64,000 bases of DNA from Diatrype stigma. Taxonomy: Eukaryota; Ascomycota; Sordariomycetes; Xylariales; Diatrypaceae. The position numbers and the translations under genes are program-made. Shown here piece after piece: positions 1-10,111 of the stretch; the stretch's first letter is position 1; each line of letters starts with the position of its first letter. The stretch lies in the NCBI GenBank assembly GCA_022225965.2, contig JAKJXP020000073.1, positions 1-64,000 on the forward strand, in the 5' to 3' direction. The notes below the pieces were generated by a model that saw only the letters and a program-made list of their open reading frames with translations, had not been told where the DNA came from and ran no database searches.

Positions 1-6
<6 letters not shown>

Positions 7-46
<40 letters not shown>
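7..46 (+). repeat. 40-nt poly(A) run at window edge
   Basis: An uninterrupted run of 40 A follows the first six bases. It could be a simple homopolymer or the 3' tail of a retroelement whose body lies outside the window. No retroelement coding sequence is visible to its right. Confidence 0.9.
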
Positions 47-48
<2 letters not shown>

Positions 49-1049
49 TGCCAATTTTCCGCTGTCCGTATCCCGTGTTCCCCATCCTATCCTATCCCAA
101 CAACCCTTTTCATCCGGTTGACCAATTTTGTTTCCCCTGTGCCCCCCTGTTATTATATATGCGCTGCAGCCTTGTTCCATTCGAAGGAAACAAATGCGTG
201 CTAGTAGAGTCGTATAGTTTGTTGGGTATGTTGTGCGCCATTCCTAGGTATGTTCTCGCCGAAGTTGTGAGATCTTTTCTGTCTGAACTGAAAGTGTGAT
301 AGATGGGGTAGATGCATAGTTAGATGAGATATAGGATGGTGGCAATGGTGATGATGAAATGGGCGGGGGGGGATAGGTAAGAAAGGTATTCTTGGTGTTC
401 CGGCCTTCAACTGCCGGGGGTTCAAGGATCCAAGAGGTGAGTAGATGCAGTCAGGGAGTGCCCGTTGGTCATCCCATCGGACGGATGGAAAATACCAGGT
501 GTTTGTTCCTAGGCTGTCTGCCCTCAACTCCTCCCCCTGTTAGAAGGAATAACAGGCTTCCTCCTTTCCCGCTCGTTCGCCATAGCTACCTACTTAGGAA
601 ATCGTAGATATCGCATCGCATCGAAATCGCGTCGTGTCGTATAATCGCGTATAATCGTCAGATCCATGGAGGCATGTGCGCGCGTACCTGCCGCTCTTCT
701 CTCCAGTGATTGCCCTTCCTCTCTCCCCCGTTGTTTTCTCGGTACCTATGTAGGTAGGTACCTATTGTACGCTTCACTCCAAATGCCGACTCACTCACTT
801 GCTCGCCCATCCCCATATGAAGAAGCCTCCATCCCCTCTTTTATTTCTTCCCCCCCTCTCCTCCTTCCTTTTCCTCTCTTTCCAGTCTCCTTAACCTCTT
901 GGTCCGTTCTCACTTTCGTGTTGTCAAAGAACGAGAAGAACAAGGAGAAGTGGGCAAGCGGCAGGGAAGAACGGCGGCGAGAGACAGGGATGTATGCGGA
1001 TACGCATAGCGTAACGTAGCGTAACGTAACCCATAGAAAACCAACGTAA
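47..1049. other. Intergenic, no gene seen
   Basis: Only short, unsupported open frames occur on either strand. The sequence is pyrimidine-rich around 830-900. It is the 3' flank of the leftward Sec2-like gene and probably holds its 3' UTR. Confidence 0.6.
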
Positions 1050-2120
1050 TCACCCAAGCAGCGCCTTCACCCTCTCAATGCGCCCCACGGCGCCCTCGAG
1101 CCTCTCGAGCCGCCCGGCCTTCTCGGCGTCGCGGCGCTCCAGCACGCCGACGCGGTCCTCGAGCTGGGCGCGGGCGCGCCGCTCCGCCGCCACCATCTGG
1201 TTGGCCTGCTCGAACAGCGCGGCCGACAGCTCCTCGACCTCGCGCGACGTGTCGCTCAGCTTGCCCTCGGCCGCGCGCCGCAGCTCCCGCTCCCGCGCCA
1301 GCGCCGTCGTCGTCGTCGTCAGCAGCAGGAGCTGCTGCTGCTGCTGCTGCTGCGACGCGAACACGGGCGCCTCGCTGTTCCTGTTGGTGCTGGTGCTGGT
1401 GGGGGCCGCGGTGGATGGGCGCTGCTGGGAGGAGGGCGGGGAGGAAGAAGATTGCCCCGGTAGTGGTTTCAGTTGCGATGGTAGGAGCAGTGGGGGCGGT
1501 GGTGGTTGTTGCGACTGCGACAGATTGCTGCTGCTGCCGCTGCTGTTCCTGTTGCCGTTGTGGTGGTTGCTGCTCGAGCCGTACAGGTTCGCCAGCGACC
1601 GCCGCGGCGACAGCAGCTGGCTCAGCCGGGCCGCGGAGGGCAGGAAGGAGGACCGCGGGCTCGGGCTGCTGGCCGACGGGGCCGTGGTGGCGGTCGTCGT
1701 AGCCGTCGCGGCCGTGTTCGCGGTCCCGTGGCTGGTGTAGCTGACGCCGCCGCCGCTGCTGGTGCTGCTGTTGACCGAGGCGGCGCGCAGCCGCGACAGC
1801 TCGTCCTCGTAGTCGGCCCACCGGTCCACGGCCGCCGCCGCCTTGTCGTTCAGCAGCCGCACCTGCGCCTGCAGGTCCTCGATCTGCTGCTGCGCCCGCT
1901 GCAGGGCCGGGAGCGCCGTGCCGCAGCTGGGGCAGCAGGCTGTTGTGGTTGTTGTGGTTGTGGTTGTGGTGTCTGTCATGACGGCGGCTGTCGGTGCCGG
2001 TGTCGGTGTTGTCGGCGGTCTAGGGAATGTGGATTTGGTGGTGGTTGGTGGTGGCGATAGTGGTGGTTGTGGCGACGACATGGTCAGCGCCATCGTCGCT
2101 GACATGTCGCTCCGCTGCAA
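1050..2120 (-). CDS. Sec2-type Rab GEF domain (coiled-coil) protein
   Basis: This is a single-exon frame of 356 codons. Residues 1-60 are Pro/Thr-rich. A CxxC pair (Cys63, Cys66; context PSCG) leads into a predicted coiled coil (about 70-113). A long Ser/Gln/Pro-rich linker with a poly-Gln run follows, and a second coiled coil (about 270-356) carries the block ELSAALFEQANQMVAAERRA. That block and the Arg/Glu-rich helix after it resemble the Sec2p GDP/GTP-exchange domain of fungal Rab activators (known for Sec4 and polarised secretion). The short CxxC-plus-coil layout matches a small Sec2-domain paralogue rather than the long Sec2 itself. Met6 (MSATMAL) is an alternative start. Antisense frames over the same GC-rich DNA are shadows. 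The family call is from memory of the motif, and the GEF activity is inferred. Confidence 0.8.
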   Translation of the reverse strand: MQRSDMSATMALTMSSPQPPLSPPPTTTKSTFPRPPTTPTPAPTAAVMTDTTTTTTTTTTACCPSCGTALPALQRAQQQIEDLQAQVRLLNDKAAAAVDRWADYEDELSRLRAASVNSSTSSGGGVSYTSHGTANTAATATTTATTAPSASSPSPRSSFLPSAARLSQLLSPRRSLANLYGSSSNHHNGNRNSSGSSSNLSQSQQPPPPPLLLPSQLKPLPGQSSSSPPSSQQRPSTAAPTSTSTNRNSEAPVFASQQQQQQQLLLLTTTTTALARERELRRAAEGKLSDTSREVEELSAALFEQANQMVAAERRARAQLEDRVGVLERRDAEKAGRLERLEGAVGRIERVKALLG

Positions 2121-2686
2121 TATTTGGTTTGTGGTTGGAGCAGTATAGTAAGTATACCAGTAAGTAGTAGTTTTCTTTCAACCTTCGTAGCAGCAGCTCG
2201 TTCTCTTCGTGTGTATATTCGACGGGTTGGGGGTAAATTCGCGACGGCTAGGTCGGTTTTAGAGGTCGGTCAGGTTATAGTCGGGCTTTCAGAACTAGGT
2301 ATATTATACATGGTAATATTGCGTAGTGCATGCCCCCGGGTAGGGAAGTGGGTGTCTGGTGCGTGGGTAGTACCTATAATACGGGTCTACAATAAGTCCT
2401 TGGGAATCGGGGGGTTTCAGACACGTGAAATTTCGAGTGGATGTAAGTAGGGAACTGTATCGTAGTCGAATCAGATCAAACTCAGCGAGTGACGCCGTCT
2501 TGTCTTCTGGGTGTTAGAGGTCCAGTTCGGGCAAAAGAGAAAGAAACCTGGGAGATCAAGATTATTGACGATGAGAAATACGTGAAGTAGAAGATGAGAT
2601 GAGATGCATCGACTGGCATGGAGTCCCTTCCACAAGTCCCCACCATCCATTCCAGTCGTAATAGTGACCGGGTATTTACAGATTAC
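2121..2686. other. Intergenic, upstream region of the Sec2-like gene
   Basis: This stretch is the promoter side of the leftward Sec2-like gene and runs up to the 571-bp inverted-repeat element. No supported coding sequence or RNA gene was found. Confidence 0.5.
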
Positions 2687-3257
2687 CAATCCGCCTATTC
2701 GTACCGGGCAAAAAAGTTATTCGTACCGGACATTAACCACATTTGGCTAGCTTGGCGCTAACCTAGTGCACCAGCCACTTGCGCCACACCTGAGCCACAC
2801 TTGAAGCTGGCACCCTTAAGTTACTTCCTAACAAATAATACTTATTGCGCACTTAGGTATATCAATACTTATAACCAGCACTTATAACCAGTACCTATAA
2901 CCAGTACTTATAACCAACACCTATAACCAGCACTTATAACCGCACCTATAACCGTACCTATAACCAGCACTTGCGCCAGCGCCTACGCCAGCGCTTGCGC
3001 CTATACGCAACGCGATTACGTTAGGATTAGAGCAAATTTGGGGGGTTTTGGGGGGCAGCTGGCGCTGGAAGCCCCCTATTTGGGTGGGCAAATGGGGGGC
3101 ATATGTATGTAATTTTGCTGTATAAGAGTGTTGGTAATGTGGAAGGTAAGGTGTGTTAGGTGGTGAGATAGGTGTGGATGGTAGTGTGGAGGTGCGTCCA
3201 AATGTGGTTAATGTCCGGTACGAATAACTTTTCTGTCCGGTACGAATAGGCGGATTG
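2687..3257. mobile_element. 571-bp non-autonomous TIR element, Mutator-like (MITE)
   Basis: The two ends are 60-bp terminal inverted repeats (2687-2746 and 3198-3257) that differ at only two positions. The element is bounded by a perfect 9-bp direct repeat, ACAGATTAC (2678-2686 and 3258-3266), which is the target-site duplication. A 9-bp duplication with long TIRs is the usual signature of Mutator-like (MULE) transposons. Each TIR contains the word TATTCGTACCGG twice. The interior encodes no transposase. It holds a degenerate array of ATAACC-containing units (about 2867-2966) and a G-rich stretch near 3037-3100. The near-identical TIRs suggest fairly recent movement, mobilised in trans. Confidence 0.88.
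2867..2966. repeat. Degenerate 13-15 bp tandem array inside the TIR element
   Basis: Units of the form ACTTATAACCAGC or ACCTATAACCAGC repeat about eight times with point changes and small indels. The array grades into GCGCC-type units at 2967-3000. It is non-coding. Internal arrays like this in MULE MITEs can arise by slippage or during transposition. Confidence 0.8.
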
Positions 3258-3266
3258 ACAGATTAC

Positions 3267-4234
3267 AGCCCTGGAGACAATAAAACGCGGGATAAAATCG
3301 TAGGCTGGCTAGGGTCGGTCTGGACTTTGTAACGGTTTTATGGAGATTGGTGCCACCTCTGTAACTAGCCCAAAGTCGGTAGGTATGAAAAGGATGGGTT
3401 CGGGTTTGAACTTATACGTAGTAAAACCCACCCGGCTGGGGAAGCAGGAAGGTCAAGATTCGTGGCCCATGGTTGACGGTGGCGGCGCGGCCTGCGGCTA
3501 TGCACGAATGACAATGCATTGATCACGGCTGTTGCGGTACCCGGGCCCGGGCATGTGTAATGAAAGCTACTATTTATGGGATAGTGTGGGATGCGTGGTT
3601 ACATGTAGAGCGCTTTCGGGATTATACATTATACTGCTGCGCCTCAAAGAACCCGATGTAGGTTTCACCATGTTTGAGATCAGACGCGCAGACAACATGG
3701 TCATGCATCATATAGATATAGGACTCGACGTGGCATTTCGCTGGCAATTCGCTTCGATGTCGAGATTGACAAACACATTCCGAAATTTGTACTTCGTACG
3801 GAAGAAACAATGAGCCTCGTGTGGCTTAAAACGAGCTGCTGCTGTCTTTGTATCCGGACATGTACCTAGGTAACCCTACGCGGGAACCGGCGTGCTACCG
3901 TTCTTCTAGACTATAAACCCTTACGAAGCACAGGTATCTGTGATCGTGCTGAACTCGGCTCTATCTGATTCTCCACTCGGGTGTTGTCAAATAATGCCAA
4001 CGCATCGAGATTGTGTTGATCGTGTTCGTTCCCTTCCGTACCTTGAGATCATGTCATGAATACATCGATCTCATACATCAGATCGAAGGAATGCGCGTCT
4101 AGGTACCTCTCAAGCATCTAAGTGCAGTCTGCAACCGCAAGCGTGATAGACAACTTGGCCATGGCGCTGCTCTCGACGGGACGGATCTGCTTCGCAAGGG
4201 GAGTGAGTGTGTTTTTCGGCGATCGCGAGTCGAC
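3267..4234. other. Intergenic, no gene seen
   Basis: The stretch lies between the TIR element and the 3' end of csl4. Frames of 60-93 codons occur but show no family resemblance and no splice continuity. It probably includes the csl4 3' UTR. Confidence 0.5.
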
Positions 4235-5033
4235 TCAAAACGGCTTGGCTACTTTCCGAGCCTCGGATAGGCCCGTCTCGGGGTCCCTGTATTCCTTCCA
4301 GCTGACCGGGAACATCGTGTTCCCAGCCTCGCTCGTCGCCATGATGACGCCGAGCTCGTTGCTCGCCGTCGCGAGGTAGTAGTTCGCCTGATCACCCAGT
4401 GATATCTGTGAGTTGGTGCAAAGCGTTAGCGGTCAGCTAGCTGGCCTAACCAAGGCAACTCTCCAATGCATGCGGTTATATAGGGGGGAGGGGGGGAGGG
4501 GTAGACAAGCTCACCACCTGCGCCCGCACGATATCCCCAGGCCGGAAGCTCTCGTAGATCTTGACGCGGTCCTTCTCCGTGGCCCGGACGTCCTGGACGC
4601 GGATGAGGCCCTGCCACTCGCCCTCGAGCACGGTGTCGCCGACGACGAGGATGGCGACGGTGGCCTGGCGGGGGCTGATGCGCGTCACGCGGCAGAGGAC
4701 GACGTTGCCGACCTCGGGCAGGACCTCGCGCTTCTCCGACAGGCCGGACCGCGAGACGGACATAGTGGGCAGCAGCTTCTTCGCAGCAGCAGCAGCAGCA
4801 GCAGCAGGTTCCTGGGACTGCGGCAGGGGCGTGATCTTGGTCATCCGCTTGACGGGGCCGGACGGCTGCGCCTGCTTCTTCTTCTCGGGCTGGGCCTTCT
4901 CGGGCTGCACTACCGACACCGTGCCCAGCAGCGACGAGTACAGGTGCGCCTCGTGGATGTGCGTGCCGGGCCCGGCGCTATACTGGCTCGCGAGCCCTAG
5001 CGGCTGGCCGGGGATCGCAACAGCTTGCGCCAT
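4235..5033 (-). CDS. csl4: Exosome complex component Csl4
   Basis: Exons are complement(join(4235..4405, 4515..5033)), coding 229 residues. The donor is GTGAGC and the acceptor CACAG, both phase 0. Csl4 is an S1/KH-ring cap subunit of the RNA exosome, the 3'-5' RNA decay and processing machine of nucleus and cytoplasm. The N-terminal beta domain (about 1-40) begins IPGQPLG, a Csl4 hallmark. An Ala/Lys/Gln-rich linker follows (about 45-88), then an S1 domain (from about 105, VGNVVLCRVTRI, into RPGDIVRAQV). The C-terminal tail in exon 2 (ISLGDQANYYLATASNELGV, then an MFPVSWKEY block) is diagnostic. The C-terminal cysteines that form a zinc ribbon in archaeal Csl4 are absent. The first ATG fits the conserved N-terminus. 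Confidence 0.95.
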
Positions 5034-5916
5034 CGTACACTCGGGCGACGACGTGGGAGATGGTAGTCGTAGTAGTAGTTGCTACGTACTCCGTAATAAA
5101 GAAGCAAGATAGGCGGTCGGTAGGCGGTCGGTAGGTGCTTGAGGCAACTGGCGGCAGCAGGTATCGAAGCAGATCTTCCGGATTGACTTTTTGTCGGTGA
5201 CGACACTCAAAGGGTCCGATCTACCCACGCTAAGTAGCTGCTAGCTGAGACTGGCTATCCCCTTTTAGGCAAGATGGTCCGACCCGGCTTTGCGGATACC
5301 GAGTGGACTCCACTAAAAATGTTTGGCCAGCACATGCAGGCGCGGTCTCGTTGACACGCCCACCGCCGTCCCGGTGGGAAGGGGAAAGCACGTTGGACTG
5401 GGACCCCGAGAAAGAGAGAGGACGAATTGGATATACTGGATTGGGATTGGACCGGGGCGGATGAGAAGGAACCCTCAGGATGCACATGCAGTTCTACATG
5501 TAGTTATACTTCTGGTTCATTGCTACCCGTGACCCGTGCCTTTTTGTACATACGACAACTACATTCGATACCAGCAGTTCCTCATTTAAGCTTTGGGGGA
5601 TTTAGACCTTGGACCTTGGACCTTGGACCTTGGACCTTGGACCGTGGACCGTGGACCTTGGATTTTCAGATTGCCTACTTTCTCATCTTCAACTAGGTGA
5701 TCCAAGGGTGAGTGTACAAGCTGCTCCCCTTCTTTTGCTGATATAGGTCCACGTGTCTATCAGTCTATCTACCTGCGTAGCTAGTTATAATTAAGCTGTG
5801 GAGAGCTTTCTACCCCTAGTAACCTCCCCTCCTTTCCTCCTTTTCACCTTTTTCTATACCTGCCTACCTACCTAGCCAGCTATCTTGCTCGACATCCATC
5901 CATCCATCCATCCATC
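5034..5916. promoter_or_regulatory. Divergent intergenic region between csl4 and erg2
   Basis: The csl4 and erg2 genes are transcribed away from each other, so this stretch should hold both promoters. It includes a heptamer array (5605-5660) and a pyrimidine-rich tract followed by CATC repeats just before the erg2 start (about 5820-5915). CT-rich leaders of this kind are common in filamentous fungi. No TATA box or factor site could be assigned. Confidence 0.5.
5605..5660 (+). repeat. Heptamer tandem array GACCTTG x8
   Basis: Eight consecutive 7-bp units read GACCTTG five times, GACCGTG twice and GACCTTG once, ending at 5660. It lies in the csl4-erg2 promoter interval. Confidence 0.95.
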
Positions 5917-6728
5917 ATGGCGCCCAAATCGAAATCCCAGCAGCAGCAACAGCAGCAGAAGAATAAGAAGAAGTCCTCCTGCTGTAGCCTGACAGGCTTC
6001 CTCACCGTCATCGGCATCCTGGTCGGTATCCTGAGCCCCATCGTCTACATGATCGAGCAGAACCTCGAGAAGTTCTATATCTTCGACATCGAGGAGCTGC
6101 ACGACCTGACCCAGCGGGGGCTCAGTGCCCACCCCAACGACACCGCCGCCATCGTCAATTACATCGTCTCCGAGCTGCATGAGAAGCATCCCAACCATGT
6201 CAACCCGAAGCACGATGACCCCGCCGAGTGGTTCTTCAACAATGCCGGCGGTGCGATGGGCGGTATGTACGTCGTCCACGCCAGTAAGTCTCTCCCCCTC
6301 CCAAAAGATACCCCGAGTCTATCTTTTATCTCCCACTAACCGCCGGAACCACGCGTGACGTAGGCATTACTGAGTACCTGATCATCTTCGGCTCGGCGGT
6401 GGGCACCGAGGGCCACACGGGGCGCCACACGGCGGACGACTACTTCCACATCCTGGCGGGCGAGCAGTGGGCCTACACGCCGGGCGACTATAAGCCCGAG
6501 ATCTTCCAGGCGGGCGACGTGCACCACCTCCGCCGCGGCACCGTCAAGCAGTACAAGATGCCCGAGGGCTGCTTCGCGCTCGAGTACGCCCGCGGCTGGA
6601 TCCCCCCCATGCTCTTCTTCGGCTTCGCCGACGGCCTCACCAGCACCCTCGACCTCCCCACCCTCTGGCGCATGTCCTTCATCACCGGCCGCGAGATGAT
6701 CGGCAACCTGCTGCTCGCCAAGATTTGA
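5917..6728 (+). CDS. erg2: C-8 sterol isomerase Erg2
   Basis: Exons are join(5917..6283, 6364..6728), coding 243 residues. The intron has a GTAAGT donor, a CACTAAC branch site and a TAG acceptor, and splits an Ser codon (A/GC). Erg2 moves the sterol double bond from C8 to C7 in ergosterol synthesis at the ER and is related to the sigma-1 receptor. A Gln/Lys-rich start is followed by one transmembrane segment (about 27-50). The conserved [17 protein letters not shown] region, the [12 protein letters not shown] turn, and the cupin-like core with [14 protein letters not shown] and [10 protein letters not shown] follow. A hydrophobic C-terminal amphipathic region with [17 protein letters not shown] ends the protein. 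Length and order match the family. The start sits directly after CATC repeats. Confidence 0.96.
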
Positions 6729-7782
6729 TTCGCTTCCGATTTCTCGGTTCCGCATTGGAATCGGCTGTTCTGAATAAGCCGTTCTTTATATGGTAGAAAA
6801 CAAAATATTGGGGCAGAAGGGCAAAGAGATGGGTCGGGGTGGGGTGGAAACGAAATGATGAAAATCCGGTAGTCTTTATCGTGGTAATGGTAAGGGAAAA
6901 GGGCGTGGATCATAAGGCGAGCTATCCGTCCAGGGGGTCGTGGCATGAAAAGCCTGGCTTTTGCTGGGATGGCAAACCGGCCATTCGAAACGAACAAGCT
7001 TGCTAGACTTGGGTCTTGAAGCTGGTGAAAACAAAATTATCCCTAGAAAAGGGGGGGGGGGCTTCATTATGGATAGATGGGTATCCCGGGTCGTGCTGGC
7101 ACAGCTTGCGGCACTCGTGTACACGCATGTGCCGTGTATCGCCACTCTAATGGCTAATATCAAAATAGAGGGTGTATATAAAGTATAGACATGAGGCTCG
7201 GCTCAGAGCCTATACATAGAAGGACCCTGATTATATACCCACGTAGACCCTATGCCTCTGTTAGGTACTTGATTTACATTGATGGGTGGGTAGACATGGT
7301 CTTTTCCGAGTTCGCTAAAATTAGGAAGTCGGGACACTTCGAGACATCGAAGAAAAGAAGAAGAAAGAACCCCGAACACTCGGCAGAGCTCTTCGAGATG
7401 ACTCGACACGTCTTATAGTATCGATGAGTGTAAGACGGTCATCACATACTCACAACTAGCTGTTCACTGGGTCGGTCACTCGAATCCAATGTATAAGGCG
7501 GGTGCTTCTTCGATCGTCATCGTGTACGGCGTCCAAGCTTTCGTGAAGTGTAATGTAGTATACATCCCCATCATGCTTTCATACATGCACATGCTGTCAC
7601 TCTGGAAACTTGTGTCTCGAAAATATACCAGTACCACTTCACTTCACACCCGAAGAAGCCCGGTCGCTCGCTCTCCTTCCCTCCCCCCTTCCCTTTCCCT
7701 TCCTTCCCTTTCCCTTCTCTTCACTGCACTGCAGGCCCACCCTCCAACCGTCCCTTCTCCCATCCATCCGACCATCCATCCA
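6729..7782. other. Convergent intergenic region, 3' flanks
   Basis: Erg2 (+) and the tyrosine phosphatase gene (-) converge here, so only 3' UTRs and terminators are expected. A 10-nt G run occurs near 7051-7060, with CCCTTCC-rich DNA at 7675-7770. No gene was seen. Confidence 0.5.
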
Positions 7783-9522
7783 TCACGCCCCCAACGCCTC
7801 GACAAGCCGCCGTCTCTCGTCGGCCCCGAACCCAATACCATCTAGGTAGCCGTTGATCCCGCCGTAGCGGGAAGCCACGTGGCGGTGCAGTCGGGACACG
7901 AGGTCCTCCGGGCAGCCCAGCCACTCGGGCGTCAGGCCCATCTCGCGGATCTCGGCCAGCCGGGCGTCCCTCTCCGGGCCGACGAACCCGTGCCGCGACA
8001 GCAGGTAGTCGTGGTTGATGGCCTCTTCGGTGAGTAGTGCGTTGCTCTTGTCGTCGTTGCCGTTGTTGTTGATGTTGCCGGCCAGGGCCATCAGGACTAT
8101 GATGACGATGAGGCCCGTTCGGTCTTTGCCTTGCGTGCAGTGTACTGTTTTGGCCTTGTTTTAGTGTACGACGTCTCAGAGGAGGGGAAAGGAGGTAAGA
8201 TGGATGAAAGCCAGGTGATCCGTAGAGGGGCGACGAAACTCCTGATACTCAACCCAGCTGACAGCAGAGAAATTCAGAGATGGATGAAAAGATAGATAGA
8301 CAGGTAGACAGACACAGAGGTAAATAGATGCGTTGGGGTAAGGGTAAGTCAAGTTACATACCTAAGAGAGGAAGCGATGCCGGCTCGGTAAGGGTTCTCA
8401 AGGCCTGCGTGTTAAAAAAAAATATCAGGCACCATCCGAGTGAGTAACGGGGTAGTTGCCATGAACTAAGTAGTGTCCATCCCATTCACAACTAGACATA
8501 GAAAACCAAGGTGAGAGAGGGGGGACTTACCTCTGCGATCTCACCTCCAGACTGATCTACCGTGTCGAGGCCCATCCCAACAAGGCCCCGGGGCACCATG
8601 ACGTCCCTGCTCACGATGCTCACGGCCTGCATGCGGTATCCTAGGACGTAGAGGATGATGACCTGGCTGCGATTTTTCGTTTACGTAGCATAGGTAGCGG
8701 GGTCGGGGTCAGCAAAAGTAATGCCTCACTAGATAGAATAGAGTATGACTGGGAGAGTGAAAAGGGGTGCTGGAGGGGGGAGGTCTAGAAGAAATGCTGG
8801 ATGGAGGACCATGATCTCAAATCAGCATCAGTGATTGATCAGTGTCAGCTTCGAACTCACAAGAAGCTCAGCCAGGACAGCTGGCCAAGCAGGAACGTCT
8901 CGAACCGGCCCCCCGTGATCTTGCACTCCAGGTACCGCAGGCCGGGGATCTGCATGGGCTCGGCGAGCGCGGCGTTGGACTGCAGGAGCGCGGGCACGCG
9001 CATGTCCGCCTGCCGCTTCTCGGCCTGTCTCGCGTGTTCCGTCCTAGCCCCAGCCGGTTGGTTAGCCAGCCAAGCCTCTTTCGCCTCTTTCTCCTCTCGC
9101 GAGTTGGCTTAGAGGCACTCACTTCGTGCGTAGGTCGATGACCGTCTTGATCCCGAGCTCGTCCCGGAGCCTTTCCCGGTCGCGCGGCGTTCCATCGTCT
9201 GGCCCATTTCGTCTCATGTTAGTCCTGAGAGCCTTCCCTGGCGATCTACCCGCATAGATAGTCACCGTCCGCTCTCCCTCTTCCTATCCGGTCTCTCCTT
9301 TCCTCCCCCGGACTTGCGGTAGAGAACAGAGGGCAGAGCGTCGGTATCGGAAGACAGAGGGAATCATGGCTTAACACAAAAACATATATAAAAATAAAAC
9401 ATACCCGGTCGTGCGGATCGGTAGAGCACGCCTTCCTTGACGATCCTCCGACCGCCGAGGAAATCGTTGACCGTCTTCCCGACATCGCGGAAGTTGATGA
9501 TGTTATCGAACTCGAGCGCCAT
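7783..9522 (-). CDS. Tyrosine/serine protein phosphatase (Y_phosphatase3 type)
   Basis: Six exons were assembled as complement(join(7783..8144, 8362..8404, 8531..8666, 8861..9043, 9123..9198, 9405..9522)), giving 305 residues with all phases consistent. The N-terminus carries NIINFRDVGKTVNDFLGGR and RSARP, then ELGIKTVIDLRTKTEH, the hallmarks of the fungal/bacterial Tyr/Ser phosphatase family that resembles M. tuberculosis PtpB. The catalytic P-loop is HCTQGKDRTG (cysteine near residue 188), read across the junction of the last intron, with a following hydrophobic helix. The C-terminus has the GGINGYLDGIGF block. The substrate is unknown; the family acts on phosphoproteins or phosphoinositides. 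Upstream in frame lies a Phe/Thr-rich extension starting at 9603, but Met at 9522 fits the conserved N-terminus. Confidence 0.92.
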
Positions 9523-10111
9523 TATCAGGTATCTACTGTTAGTGAAGAACCCGTGATCCCTGGCTGCTTCGTCCTGGAGGAAGGTGAAGGTGAAGGTGAA
9601 CAAGGTTGGTGACTGGCTTGTTAGTGGGTGAGTGGCTCAAGATCGGCCCTCGAATTGCAGAACGTATCTAGACAGGTAGCAGCTACTGGTCATCCTCTTT
9701 TCGAAGCACGAGACGGGTCTATAGGATATCTTCTGGAATTTTCACGCGTACGTATGCCTCGTATATATATATATAATTTCTATATATGAAGCTATGCTTG
9801 ATTTACACATAGTCAGAGCGGGTAGTACGAGGCTCAAGCGTGGTGATCCTAGACTTTCCTGACTATCTAGTGGGGGCGTGGATAGACTTGGTTCTCCTTA
9901 TCTTTAATACCTTACCTATTTGAAGATGAGTTATTTTCATCGGATTGTCAAGGTGATTTATCACGTATATGCAATCTCTTGTTGATCGTAGACCCTCCGA
10001 GTGCCGCCAGGGTTGAATCGTCTTTTCAGATGATAGCACAAATTCAGCAGCATTAGAGGTGCAGCACATCATCGCTTTGCCTTGGACGGAACTTCTAGTT
10101 ATAATATGAGT
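9523..10111. other. Intergenic, no gene seen
   Basis: It lies between the phosphatase promoter and the trm140 3' end, both leftward genes. A (TA)n run occurs near 9762-9785. No supported coding sequence. Confidence 0.5.

Noticed and set aside
1078..1740. 220-codon plus-strand frame opposite the Sec2-like gene
   Set aside because: Cys/Ser/Gly low-complexity product of repeats antisense to poly-Gln and Thr codons.
5605..5660. Short direct repeats considered as a CRISPR array
   Set aside because: Units of 7-8 bp without spacers in a eukaryotic genome are microsatellites; no cas genes.
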